In this document: in pieces, positions 29,201 to 40,552 of the stretch
Position numbering within the stretch: position 1 is the first letter of the stretch
How the letters are laid out: each line of letters opens with the position of its first letter
Source: Lottia gigantea
Taxonomy: Eukaryota; Mollusca; Gastropoda; Lottiidae
Assembly (NCBI RefSeq): GCF_000327385.1
Contig: NW_008709715.1
Span: 4,114,345 to 4,178,344, forward strand
Length of the DNA stretch: 64,000 bases
Reading direction: 5' to 3'
Made by a program: the position numbers and the translations under genes
The notes under the pieces: model-generated
Seen by the model: the letters and a program-made list of their open reading frames with translations, nothing else
Database searches by the model: none
What the model was told of the DNA's origin: nothing

Positions 29201-32200
29201 TTGGTAGGAAATAATGAAGTGTTTTTATACGCCCACACGTAAGATTGGCATATATTGTAATCACCCCGTCGGTCCGTCCGTCCGTCCGTTCACATTTGTC
29301 TCGTGCTCACTCTACAGGCTACAGTTCTTTATGGATTCTTTTGATTTTTATTTTGTGTGTCATTATGGAGATGATCCCTATTGATTTTCGTGATGATCGG
29401 ATAATTTTTCACCGAAATATCGTGTCTGACTTGACGTTTTTCTCTATTAGCTATATTGTGCAACTCGTGCTCACTCTACAGGCTACAATTTTTTACAGAT
29501 TCTTTTGATTTTTATTTTGTTTGTCAATGTCATTATGAAGATGATCCCTATTGATTTTCGTGATGATCGGATAATTTTTCACCGAAATATCGTGTCTGAC
29601 TTGACGTTTTACTCTATTAGCTATATTCTGCAACTCGTGCTCACTCTACAGGCTACAATTTTTTACAGATTCTTTTGATTTTTATTTTGTGTGTCAATGT
29701 CATTATGAAGATGATCCCTATTGATTTTCATGATGATCTATCGATTTTCATGATGATCGGATAATTTTTCACCGAAATATCGTGTCTGACCTGACGTTTT
29801 ACTCTATTAGCTATATTGTGCAACTCGTGCTCACTCTACAGGCTACAATTCTTTACAGATTCTTTTGATTTTTATTTTGTATGTCAATGTCATTATGAAG
29901 ATGATCCCTATCGATTTTCGCGATGATCGGATAATATTTCACCGAAATATCGTGTCTGACTTGACGTTTCACTCTATTAGTTATATTGTGCAACCCTGTA
30001 GTCACTAAAGACTGTTTAATCATTTCTGACAGCTGCCAGTGGGCGTATGTTACCTTACCTGGCAAGCTATCTTTGAGTTATCCCGAAATAAGCCAAAACA
30101 TATCAAATTTGTGGATAAACACTGCAGTTTCTATCTGATTAATAAAAAATTTTATATTCTTAATATGTACATGTATATTCTTGTGATTTTTGTGTTAAAT
30201 GGTTTAGTCCACAGATGATTTCCTCCAACCAATAATGACAAACTTTCTGGCATGAAAGTGTGCTACTGTGCCTGGCAGGATGTTTTAATAGAAGTCTTTT
30301 TTTTCATCAGCCCCCTGATACATGAAAATGTGGACGTATATTGCTGTCGCCTCTGACCATCTGTCCACATTTGGCTTGTAGGCACAGGATGGAGACTACA
30401 GTTTTTATTTGATCTTGAGGAATCTTGGTATACATGTATTTATTGATGAGAACCAGTCAAGTTTGAAATAAGTAATAATTGGATGAATGGTTTTGGAGTT
30501 ATTACGCCGTTGTGTGTACATCATTGAGACCTTGTTCATATTTGAATTTGATAATTTGAAAACTGTGTTTGAGGCTTTGTCTTAACTTATAAATATTTAT
30601 TATATAAGATACATAAGATTATTTGAAAATTCATTATAAAGCCACTAAAAACCTTATCATTTCTGACAGCTGGTAGTAGGCACATGTTACCTTGCCTGGC
30701 AAGCTATCTTTAAAGTAGTTGGTGCTATGATATATCAGATTCTACTAGAAACCACTAGCGGTAGCAGTTTCTCTCAGTTTTTTCCAGTAGCGTGGTTTCC
30801 ATTTGTGATCAAGTGATCAATCTCAAGATAGGCTATATATAAACAACTGAATTGAGAATGACAACAAGTTGGTAAACATTGATATAAAAGTGAATTGTAA
30901 ATAAGACATGTATTGTGTATAGATAGATAATAAAATACTTCTATTAATCTTTTACTAATCTCTATATAATAGATAATCTTTAATCTTTCTTTATCTTTAT
31001 ATACACTACAAATCATTTCTAATATTCAATAATTCTATTCTTATTATATCAATAGAGGGGATTTGTTTAGGACCATTGATCAAAAGACAAATGGACTGTA
31101 AGTTTCAAGATACCCCAAAAAATTTATCAGATAATATTATCTGGTTGACTGGCTGATTTACTTACTTTTATACATCCACACTTAGTTCATCATAACAATT
31201 CTCACGAAATCTGCTACTTAAAGTGGTTTGAAAAATCCATAATGTTCCCATTGGGAATAAACACTCATAAAATATAATTTGATATTTATAGCCCACATCT
31301 GTATGTTTCTGAATGCCCAATATATGTCCATCCTGTGGTTTATGAAACATTTTTGCTACACAAATTCTGTATGTTTTGTATTTTCTACTTATTTTCATAA
31401 GGTTTCAAAAAATACTTAATAAAATGTACTTTGTCACCAAACTGTGTCAATATTCATAAAAGGATGATCATGCTCTATATGTCTTGGCAAAATTTTGGTG
31501 AGTACAGAGCATGTATATTCTGTGATTGTTCTGGAATCTGTTTTATCGAACATTTATTCCATTTATTCTTTTTTTCCCTCATTCTATTTCAGTTAAAAGA
31601 GAGCAAGCCCTATGTTAGTTTTATTAACAATCCACCGTATGTAGAGAAGTTGTTTACTGCTACAGAGGTAATGTGACATTTCCCTTTTGACCTTGAATTT
31701 TGTGAATCAATTTGCGACTGTATCATGTCTGACATTCTGACTAATATTTTAGTATTTCTAAAAAACAAATTGCAATTTTCTGTTGGTTTTGACCACCATG
31801 TATTTCTTATATGTTGCCTACTTAGCATATATCTAGTATTGTTTTGGTCAAGTTTATAGTTTTTCTAATAGGGTCGGAAAATACACAAATGTCTGAAATG
31901 TCACCGCTATGAAGATCATATGTATAATTATAAAAGAAAACTATCAGCATGTACTTGTCGAAGAAAACCAAATATAGAATCAGAGTTACACAGAAGAGCG
32001 GTATATTGTATCTTGTGTTTCTGCTGTATGCATGATATTGTTGTTTTAAATCTTATGTTTTATCAAAGTTGTTGTTATTCAATCTAGATTTAAGTACAGG
32101 TTTTGTTTTAAGTTTCTTTAACTTTGTTGATGTTCTTAGGGCATTTTATTTTCTGTGAATTTTAAGATGTCTAGTCACAAGAATCATATTTTTAATACCG

Positions 32201-35200
32201 GTACTGTGCTTTTTTGTTTATTATTGCATGGCAATCAATATTTAAGATTTGAATACTAAATTATATAATAATTGTCTTTGTTTGATGGCTATTTTACTTT
32301 TCATGTATTATTTTCTTATTTTGGAATGTAAAATGTACATGATGTGTTGTTTCTTTATCTTTATATTTGTGCATACCAAAGTCAGAAACACAACTTATGA
32401 AATTATTCTTGGGACATTTCAGTTCATGTTCCTTTGCTTTAGTGTAGGATTATAGTCAAGCAGTTGTACTTATAAGACAGCATTAAGAAGATAAGATGAA
32501 TGCAAAGATGTTGCTTGAAGACCTCTTGATTGAATAAAAGAAAAATTTCCTTTGAGTCATTGCAGAATTTTCACTATTATTATTGGCTCAATCAGATGCA
32601 GAACCGAATTATGCAAATAATAATGAACTTCATTTCATAGATTTGAATACCAAATGATTAAGGCATTTTTCAAGATATAGGCCTTGCAATGAATGAATAT
32701 ATTTTCTACAGGTTTTAGACAGAAGAGAAAAACTACGTTCTGAATCACCATCAAAAAGAGCACAAAGAAAAGCTTATTCTACACCTTTATGCAACACACA
32801 TGCTCAGAGAAGTAAGTTGTTAATTTTTTATAGAATCTCTGAGTAAAGTCATCTCTGAAAAACATGTTATTTACTTATTTTAGATATTAGAAAATCAGGA
32901 AAAATAAGCTTTTGACCAAGATGTTGTAATCAGACAAGAAGGTTGTTTTTCAATAATTTTGCTTAAATTTCAGAAGTTCAGTTTGTACCACTATCAGCCC
33001 GGAATGACTATGTATCCAGAAATGTCCCCAGTCCTTCCTCACCTATACCAAGTTTAAAAGATGTTAAAATTGTGGATGGGGACAGTCAGAAAAATGTCTC
33101 ATTTAAAGATGAAAAAGAAGAACAGTATAAAGACAAAATAACTGAAGTTTTTGGTTTAGATACACACTCTTCAGAATCAGGTAAGATACCATGATGCATC
33201 TTTATTTACTTTGTAAGTCTACTTTTATTGACTAGATATTCTAGTAACCATTTCATGAAATATACTGTCCTGAAACTTAGTCGTAAGTGTGGACTTATAC
33301 ATTGAAAATAACCAGACTTTGGATACAAATTATTTGTAAATCATTTTAAGTGAATTTCTTCTTCTTAAGAGAGAAAATTCCATTCAGTGGCTTTAAATAT
33401 AGCTATTATAATCTGATTTATTCCTGTTGTTAAAAAACTAGTTTGTGAGAATAAGAGAATATGAATTACTTCAGAATTTTGTTTTTGTATTTACAAAGAT
33501 ATTTTGCTGAAATAACCATGTTGATGTCGGTGCTTTTCATTTGCTCATTTTCAATTGATTTTGGAATCTTAAACAGTTCAATTTTCATAAAACTGGTTGA
33601 AAGTTTCTTGTTTTACCATCTGCATGCTGAAATAGGTGTATCTATTACATATAGATTCAGAAGAAATCCATGAATTTGTCAAGCAGATCATTGCAGAGGA
33701 ACTTGAGAATCATTTTAAAGAGACTCAACCTGAACATAGTGATCATTCTCCAAGTCAAATAGTAGTAGCTAGTGACTCTAGTCAGTCAGTGATTACTGCT
33801 ATTAGTAGTGTAGCAGTAAATATTAAAACTGGTAATATTGCATAGTATTCTTCTTTAATGGCATTCAGTTTTTATCTTTTGGTTTTGAATGAAAGTTTTC
33901 TTTTTTCTTGACTTAAAGTTTGAATATTTTCTTTATTGTTATTTTTGTCTGATGGATTTGTGTTTTATTAATTGTTTTGTTTCCATTTTTAGTCCTCAGC
34001 ATCAATCTTTTTTTATGTAATTTTGTGACTTTTAGTTAGAATTATCCCTTCATTTGTTAATTTTGTTAGTTTTGTTCTGATTTTGTTCAATTTTGTGATT
34101 TTATTATCAATTATAAGAGCCCATCCTAAAAACAAATGCAGAAAAATTTTTGATATGATTTGAATGTACACAAATGTCTTTTCTCCATTTAAAGAGACAT
34201 TTATGCTGCATTTTTGTTTTAGGTAAAGTAAATTATTTTATATGAAATATCAGTTTTATTAACAAGGGTCATATGAGTAGATTTAAGATATTTTACAGTT
34301 AATCTGGCAGTTATGATCTTCCTGTGTAAATTCAATCTGACTAATTAGCAAACACTTTCCAACAGAAAACTTGATATTGAACCAATAAAATGGGAGGGAA
34401 ACACAATACTTTGATGATCAAAATGCTGGATCCTAATAAATAATAAAACACAGTAATTTATATTTAAACAAATTATTTTATTTTTTATAGATGCAGAGAA
34501 ATCCAAGACAAAAAAGGAGGTACCAAAACTCTTTGTCAGAAGACAGCAAAAAGCACCAACACCAGCAAAAACAAAACAAGAAAGCTCTAAGCAACAATTA
34601 CCAAATATTCCCCAAAAAGAAGAGACTGTTAAAAAAGCCCCCCCTAAAAAACCAGCACCTGGTAAATTTATTTATTTTTTATAAATGACTTTTTTTTACT
34701 TAATTTGATATTTAATTGAAATTGAAACTTTTTTTTCAATTTATATATGTCCATTGAAATTATATATTTTTTCATTAATATTTTTATTTATTTTTCTATT
34801 GAACTTTTACATTGTTTAGATAATTTTTCAGTTAAAATTTTACATTTTTTCATTGGAATTTTATATTTTTTTATACTTTATTGCGACTTTACATACAGCC
34901 ATATATTTCTAGAACCAATACCTATAGACTATGATGAAATAAGAGAAGCTACAGCCAGATTAATGCGTAAAAGTATACGTATTAGTCTATATATAAAGAA
35001 AGGTATCATGGTGCACAAATAATTTCTAATTTGCACATTTGATAACTAAATTTTTGTGTCGTTTGAAAATTAACATTTCCAAGTGTTTACTTTAACATAT
35101 ATAAAATTTAAAGGGATATAGGAAAGACATAAAATATATAAAATACTCTTAGAATCATTTTACTGAAATAGCAGTCATGCTGTAATTTATTTCTGAATAT

Positions 35201-38200
35201 ATTTTCTATTTGACTAATTCCATTTCTGCCTCATTGATTTTGCTGAATTTGATATTGTATATTGGTTTTCTCATAAAAAGATAGAATAATATTTTTAATA
35301 CAAAAGAGTAAAATTAGGTCAAATAATACCAATGAGCATCAAGATCAGATTCGAAGTACCCACTAATAGACCTGTCACTGCGATTAATGTTCTTCTATGC
35401 AGATATTACTGACAATGTCACAAGAGAACATCATCGTAGCCTAGAGACTTTATTGAACTGCAGACAAATTTAAACCAGATTAGATGACTATATCCCTTTA
35501 AATTAGAATTGCAACATTTTAATACATTGTATTTAACTATTATAACATTATTATATCACTATCTTGTTTTACCAACTCACCCAGAAAAATATTTGTTTGT
35601 ATCTTTTTAAGTTAGAGACATGAATTGTAATTCCTGAATACATATGCAAGCTGTCTTGCGGTTGGAGTACAAATATGGTGCAGACTGACTTATTGGTGGG
35701 ACAACTGTCCAGATTGAGACTATCAGTTTAAGCTCAGAACATAAAATATATAAAATACTCTTAGAATCATTTTGCTGAAATAGCACAGTCATACTTGTTT
35801 ATGGAACTGTATTTTACTACTGAATATATTTTTCATTTCAGAAAAAGACAAAGCAACAAAAGGTAATTCTTTAACTTGGTTTTGGAAATATATTTTTCAA
35901 TTTAAGTCGTGTTATATTAGCAAATTTATTATACAGTGTTATTATTTTTACTAATTTTATTAGGTCGAAATATCATGAATTTTTATCAATATTTTTTCTT
36001 CCAGTTTCAAGACCTGCTGCACCTCAGCAAAAACCAAAAGACAAATTATGGAAAGCATTACCGAAATTTGAACTAAAATCATCAAAATCAAAGAAATCTG
36101 GCTTAAAGAAGAAACAAGATTCAGGTAGTTTCTTTTGAGATTTTTGTCTTTCATCTGACAATTTTAAAAATACTAGAAATATTTTTCACTGCATTGTTTC
36201 AGACAATTTTCTCAACATTCATATTTTCTCTCCAAGCTGCTCGGATTATTTTTAAAAATGAAGAAAAATCCAAGACTAATATAACAAATCCTAAGGAACA
36301 GGACAAGGTACAGATTAAAAGCGATCCAGTTCCTCAAGAACAGGAACAGCAGCTAAAAACTACTAAGCAGCCAAAGAATCGGCTCAAGAAGCAGTTAAGT
36401 AAGCAGTTAATTAAGCAGAAAAGTAAGCAACTAGATAAACAAGTCCAGAGGCAGGTACACAAGATGGAAAAGGCTGATGTACAAGTACATGATGATGTAC
36501 CAATAACAATGATATCTACTATATCTGTACCAGTACCACAAATTATCAAACCACTTCCACTACCACCATTACCTGTGGTGAAAGGACCAGTCTTGACCCA
36601 TGGATATACAACTAAGCCCAAAAGAGGTTCCTTTATCTTACTATCTTATGTTGTATCAGTATTGTTAAACCTTTTTATTATACTTCTTAATATTGCCTAA
36701 TTTATATAATCATAATGTATTTACTACTATACTGATATAAGATTTGAACGACATTTAGAAGCACTAATGCTTTCTATTAGTAAATCAAAAGTATACTTAG
36801 TACATGTAGTAGATAAATGTGGTTGTTTCCCAAATTTATACTTCAGCAAAGATATTTGTGCGCATTCGGTAACTCTCCAAAATCTAAATACAAGTAGTTA
36901 ACATTATAAGGTAGATTAAGTGGATATTAAAACTACAGTATACAATCCAGATATAGATAAGTTTATACTACATGAACCTGGAATTAAAGTTGACTGCTAC
37001 TGCTTAGTTCCTGAATGTGCATTTATTTCTTTGTTTGATAATGTATGTAATTTATGGCTATGTGTAGGAATGTGTGTATGTGCATTCAGTATATTATGTA
37101 GCATGTTTCTTCTGCACATTTGTATATTAGGCTCAGTTTAAACTCAATATTAGATTAATGTGCCATCTGTGACATTGTATTTATTTTGTTCATATACTAT
37201 GTGCTTAAAGTCATGTATTAAGTGTTCCAAATTGATTTATATGTCATGTGTTCATATCATTTTATGTTTCAAAAAGTTTACTTTCTTTGTATTCTGCCCA
37301 AACATGATATTTATGTATTACTGATATTTGTCTGTATGAATTATATTGTATATTGGCAAGTGATATGGAAAGATTTGAGAATACAAAAATCTACTGCCAA
37401 GGTTTTGCTGCAATTTTACAGCTTCAACTTAATATTAGTGTATTTTCCCATTCAAAAATCTTAAACAAATTAAGTAGAATGGGAAAAACCATCAAGCTCA
37501 TAAGCTGACAAAATAAAACACCATGTTGTATTTACTTTCAGAAATCATTAAACCACAACCACTACCCGTATCACTACCAGAAGATCTAGCTATAACTCCA
37601 CCACCTGTGTCAGTACCAACTACACCAGTAGATAAATCTGTTGATACACAAACAGATCAACCTGGTACACCACCACAATCACGACGTGATACAGTAAGTG
37701 TTGACTAGTGACTTATTAATATTTTGAACTAACCTTTTAAATGTGCCAAAGGAAAACTGTATAAGCATTTATTTTTCTATGTCTTGAAATACTTAATGTG
37801 TACAGCTTGCAGCCAATAGGGCCTCAGGTTATTGTCCTATCTGAATGACGAGATGCTTTATCCTTCTCTAACCTGCATCATTGACAGATGACAGTTGGCT
37901 GTAAAATATGATGTTACTTTGTGTACCATGTTAAGATTAAAAACTTAAAAAGGAGCAATAACATATATCTTAATGCTTTCAATTAATAAAAACTATTTTC
38001 CAGCAATCTGTAGAAGATGGGGGAGATGAGGAGATGAGTAAAAAATCTCGCTCTCCTATCAAGAAGAAAGAAAGAGTTGCCCGTGACAAACATGAAGTAA
38101 CAGAAGACAATCTACCAGAAGGACCAGATCTTTCACTACGTAAACAATCATCCTGGATCTATGGCTCCAACTCAGGATCAGAGATTGATGTCCAATCTGG

Positions 38201-40468
38201 AAGTCCATCTAGAACAATTAAATTTGATCCAGCTGCTCTCCCTACTACCCCTGATGTACCCACACTGACTATAGACGACAAAAAACGACCATTAAAAACT
38301 CATGTGATCAACAAAAAGTTAATGCCTGTTACTGAAAATAAAAAACGCTGGGGTGCAAAGAAATTTGATACTTCTTATGAAGATGAACAACGCAGAGCTG
38401 AATTAGCTGAAAGACGACGTAAAAAACAAATGTTAATGTATGAGAAATTAAAATTGTCCAAGATGGGGAATACAGATATAAAGGAAGAAAATGGTAAAAA
38501 TGGTGCATCTTTTGGTGACTGTAAGTAGTTTACAAACTATAATTGCAATGATTATTTAATTGGTTGACATGTTTTCTATTTAACACTGTGTTAATAGTTG
38601 AAATTCGTATCTGAATATTATGAAATGAAATGCTTATAAGAGGTCTTCTAGCTTTCTATCTGACATCTGTGGTTTTTGTTGTTTATGTAAAACTTAAGAA
38701 AAAATTGTCATAATATGGCCCACTTATTTTTATTTGAGAGTAACAGGAACCACAAAATGTTATGATGAAAGCAGGTGCTCTTAGTGCAATACTTATACTA
38801 TGTTTCATCAAACTTTGATTAAACCCTGTAGTAGGGACAGACAATATAACATGAACATTAAATAGAGTTACATACAGTTCACAGACATAGTTTTTGTATA
38901 TTTTTGTTTCAGATGATTTTCTGTCTAAATATTGTATATTTGCTGCAACCAATAAAGATATGCTTCACCATGCTTTCAATACAGTAAGTTATGATTTAGT
39001 AATAAATGTTTTACCTATTTGAAACTTTGTTGGATTAAAGAGTGAGTTTTCTTCAGGTTGACCTAAAATCAGATTTATCCTTTGATTTATTGTTTGAGAT
39101 GTACAATATAAAATTTAAACTGTTTTCCCATTGTCAGTGATGCAGGTTGTATGAAGATTTAGTCCTCTGAATCATAAACTGTGCTACAAGCTGTGAACAT
39201 TAGGTCCTTTACCAGATGGAAATCTTTTAGATCAAGATGGTAACTGTATTTCCATCCTCAAACATAGGCTGTAAAACTCCATTTAATTTTATCCTTTTGT
39301 AGGTGGATGAAAATGGAACAGGATGGATAGATTGTGCTGGAACGATGGTAGCTTTACGTAGTATTAATAATAAATTAACTTATACAGAAGAAGAATATTT
39401 ATACAGGGTCAGTCTACAGATTTATAGTTCTAAAAAAGTTGCAGAACAATGTCTAGATTTGCCTCATTGTATGACCAACAAACCAATAGGCCAAAATCTT
39501 GGCTAGTGGGCAAATTGGTCTTATTCAACATGTCTTCAATTCAAAACATTTTATTGAATTCAAACCCTATTAGACTTAGTACTGAGGTGGGTGTTGCTAA
39601 TTAAGAAGGGCATGTTCTAGAGTTTATCAACTCATCATCCCACTAAGAGTACATATAACTGATAGTTAATTTTCCAAGATGTGAATACCAAATGTTCTAT
39701 TTCAGGTGATGGAAATGACTGGCTATAATGTATCTCATGGTGCCGATTTTAAATTATTTTCTATATTAGCTGCTTTATCAACTAGAATATCACTCTTAGA
39801 GTAAGTGTTAGTCCCTGAATTAAAATTGTTCAAATAAAGTTTGTTTTCTGTGGCCTTCTAGCAGTAGGAGACTACTACTTATAATAAGCAAGGTGCTCGT
39901 TCATTGAGCTTATAGATTATGCTTGGAACATGTTTCACAACAGTAAAAGAAAAAAGATCACTGTTGCATTTTTGTCCTTACAGACTAGTATATATTTATA
40001 TTGAGCTATGATCATTGTTTCAGTGAGTGGATGAAGAATATAATTGGTCAAATGGACTTCCAGACTCTTGAAATGAAACTGTTTCTCTGTAAGGTAAGTC
40101 TACTATTTTGTGTACATTTTCTTTGAAGATTTGCTGAAGTGTGCATAAAACTATATTCAGATGTGAAGGAATTCATATAAATGATGATGCATTGCGACTT
40201 TTTGATCATGTCTTTTAACTGTTGTTTTGTATTTCAGACATTATGGGAATGTAATGTAAATCGAGAAACCAATACTATACCAATAGAACAATTAATAATT
40301 GAGTTAAGAGCTGGAGGTGTTAGTTATCAACATGAATGTCAAGTACGCAAAAAACTCAGTCATCTTAAAGCATTAGATTTATTTGACTTTTTAACTTATG
40401 TTCCATTATTTATAATGATACATGAATCAGTTGTGGACAATCCTTTAAATGATACAAGGAATAAATAA
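26234..40468 (+). CDS. Uncharacterised large protein with Cys-rich patch and EF-hand-like C-terminus
   Basis: Twenty exons with consistent phases: 26234-26512, 27760-27996, 28966-29160, 31593-31667, 31872-32000, 32712-32811, 32974-33180, 33655-33831, 34491-34661, 34913-35002, 35842-35862, 36005-36124, 36237-36626, 37542-37693, 38004-38520, 38913-38983, 39303-39407, 39706-39800, 40024-40093, 40238-40468. The product is about 1143 residues. I do not recognise the family. Visible parts: a Pro/Tyr-rich N-terminal region; residues 263-305 with C-x2-C-H and, 16 residues on, C-x-C, a possible zinc site; a long disordered Lys/Gln/Pro/Ser-rich middle; and from about 970 a conserved-looking helical region with one degenerate EF-hand loop (DENGTGWIDCAG, no Glu at position 12), ending LKALDLFDFLTYVPLFIMIH. 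No signal peptide or membrane span. A cytoplasmic or cytoskeletal protein is a guess. Least certain boundaries are the exon 3 acceptor, the exon 13 donor (GTTCCT) and the exon 17 donor. Confidence 0.82.
26559..26597. repeat. Poly-C tract in intron 1 of the unknown gene
   Basis: A run of 23 C, a five-base interruption and 11 more C, starting 46 bases after the exon 1 donor. If the donor at 26513 is ignored the frame reads into polyproline, but the intron assignment (GTGAGT, phase 0 to the next exon) is better supported. Confidence 0.9.
27259..27400. repeat. Minisatellite, ~24-bp unit, intron 1 of the unknown gene
   Basis: Five to six copies of a unit built on TCCTATGCTGCACCTTGTTT, alternating CTTGTTTTG and CTATTTTTG variants so that a 48-bp higher-order period is visible. 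The outer copies are diverged. It is non-coding in the spliced model although two frames remain open through it. Confidence 0.85.
29226..30048. mobile_element. Mollusc-type inverted-terminus element with tandem core (Pearl-like)
   Basis: The element begins TATACGCCCAC and ends with the complement GTGGGCGTAT. Inside the left end is a GTCC/GTCG microsatellite (about 29268-29290), followed by a tandem array of about 4 units at 29300-29995. The layout (short inverted ends, microsatellite, tandem core, no coding sequence) is that of Pearl-type/MITE elements described in bivalves; assignment to that family is by resemblance. It lies in intron 3 of the unknown gene. Confidence 0.62.
29300..29995. 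repeat. Tandem array of ~170-bp units
   Basis: Unit starts at CTCGTGCTCACTCTACAGGC occur at 29300, 29464, 29634 and 29824, with spacings of 164, 170 and 190 bp; the last unit ends near 29995. The 190-bp unit carries an internal duplication of about 20 bp around GATTTTCATGATGATC. Units are nearly identical, implying recent amplification. Confidence 0.9.
30320..30715. mobile_element. Second, diverged copy of the 29226-30048 element family
   Basis: The left part (GTGGACGTATATTG, then CATCTGTCCAC) and right part (TCATTTCTGACAGCTG through CTTGCCTGGCAAGCTATCTT) match the ends and 3' flank of the neighbouring element, but the core is present once and diverged. It lies 270 bp downstream in the same intron. 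It is probably an older relative, not a product of the same insertion. Confidence 0.5.
35121..35215. repeat. Intronic direct repeat, copy A
   Basis: Matches 35740-35838 in the same orientation (ACATAAAATATATAAAATAC, then CTTAGAATCATTTT, CTGAAATAGCA and GAATATATTTT). Copy B runs up to the acceptor of the 21-bp exon at 35842-35862; copy A has no exon after it. Confidence 0.7.
35740..35838. repeat. Intronic direct repeat, copy B
   Basis: Partner of 35121-35215. It supplies the branch-point and pyrimidine-tract region before the 21-bp exon 11 of the unknown gene. The 620-bp offset suggests a local segmental duplication within intron 10. Confidence 0.7.
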
Positions 40469-40546
40469 TGTTGCTTTTTAGGCCTCTTAACCAATAGGTT
40501 TGATCAATTCCACAATTAGTATTGAAAGCTTCTCTTATGCAACTGG

Positions 40547-40552
40547 AATAAA
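40547..40552 (+). terminator. Candidate polyadenylation signal of the unknown gene
   Basis: AATAAA 78 bases after the stop codon at 40468. A second AATAAA lies at 40974-40979, so two 3' ends are possible. Confidence 0.4.

Noticed and set aside
29300-29995. Regular repeats that superficially resemble a CRISPR array
   Set aside because: Units are contiguous ~170-bp copies without unique spacers, in an animal intron.
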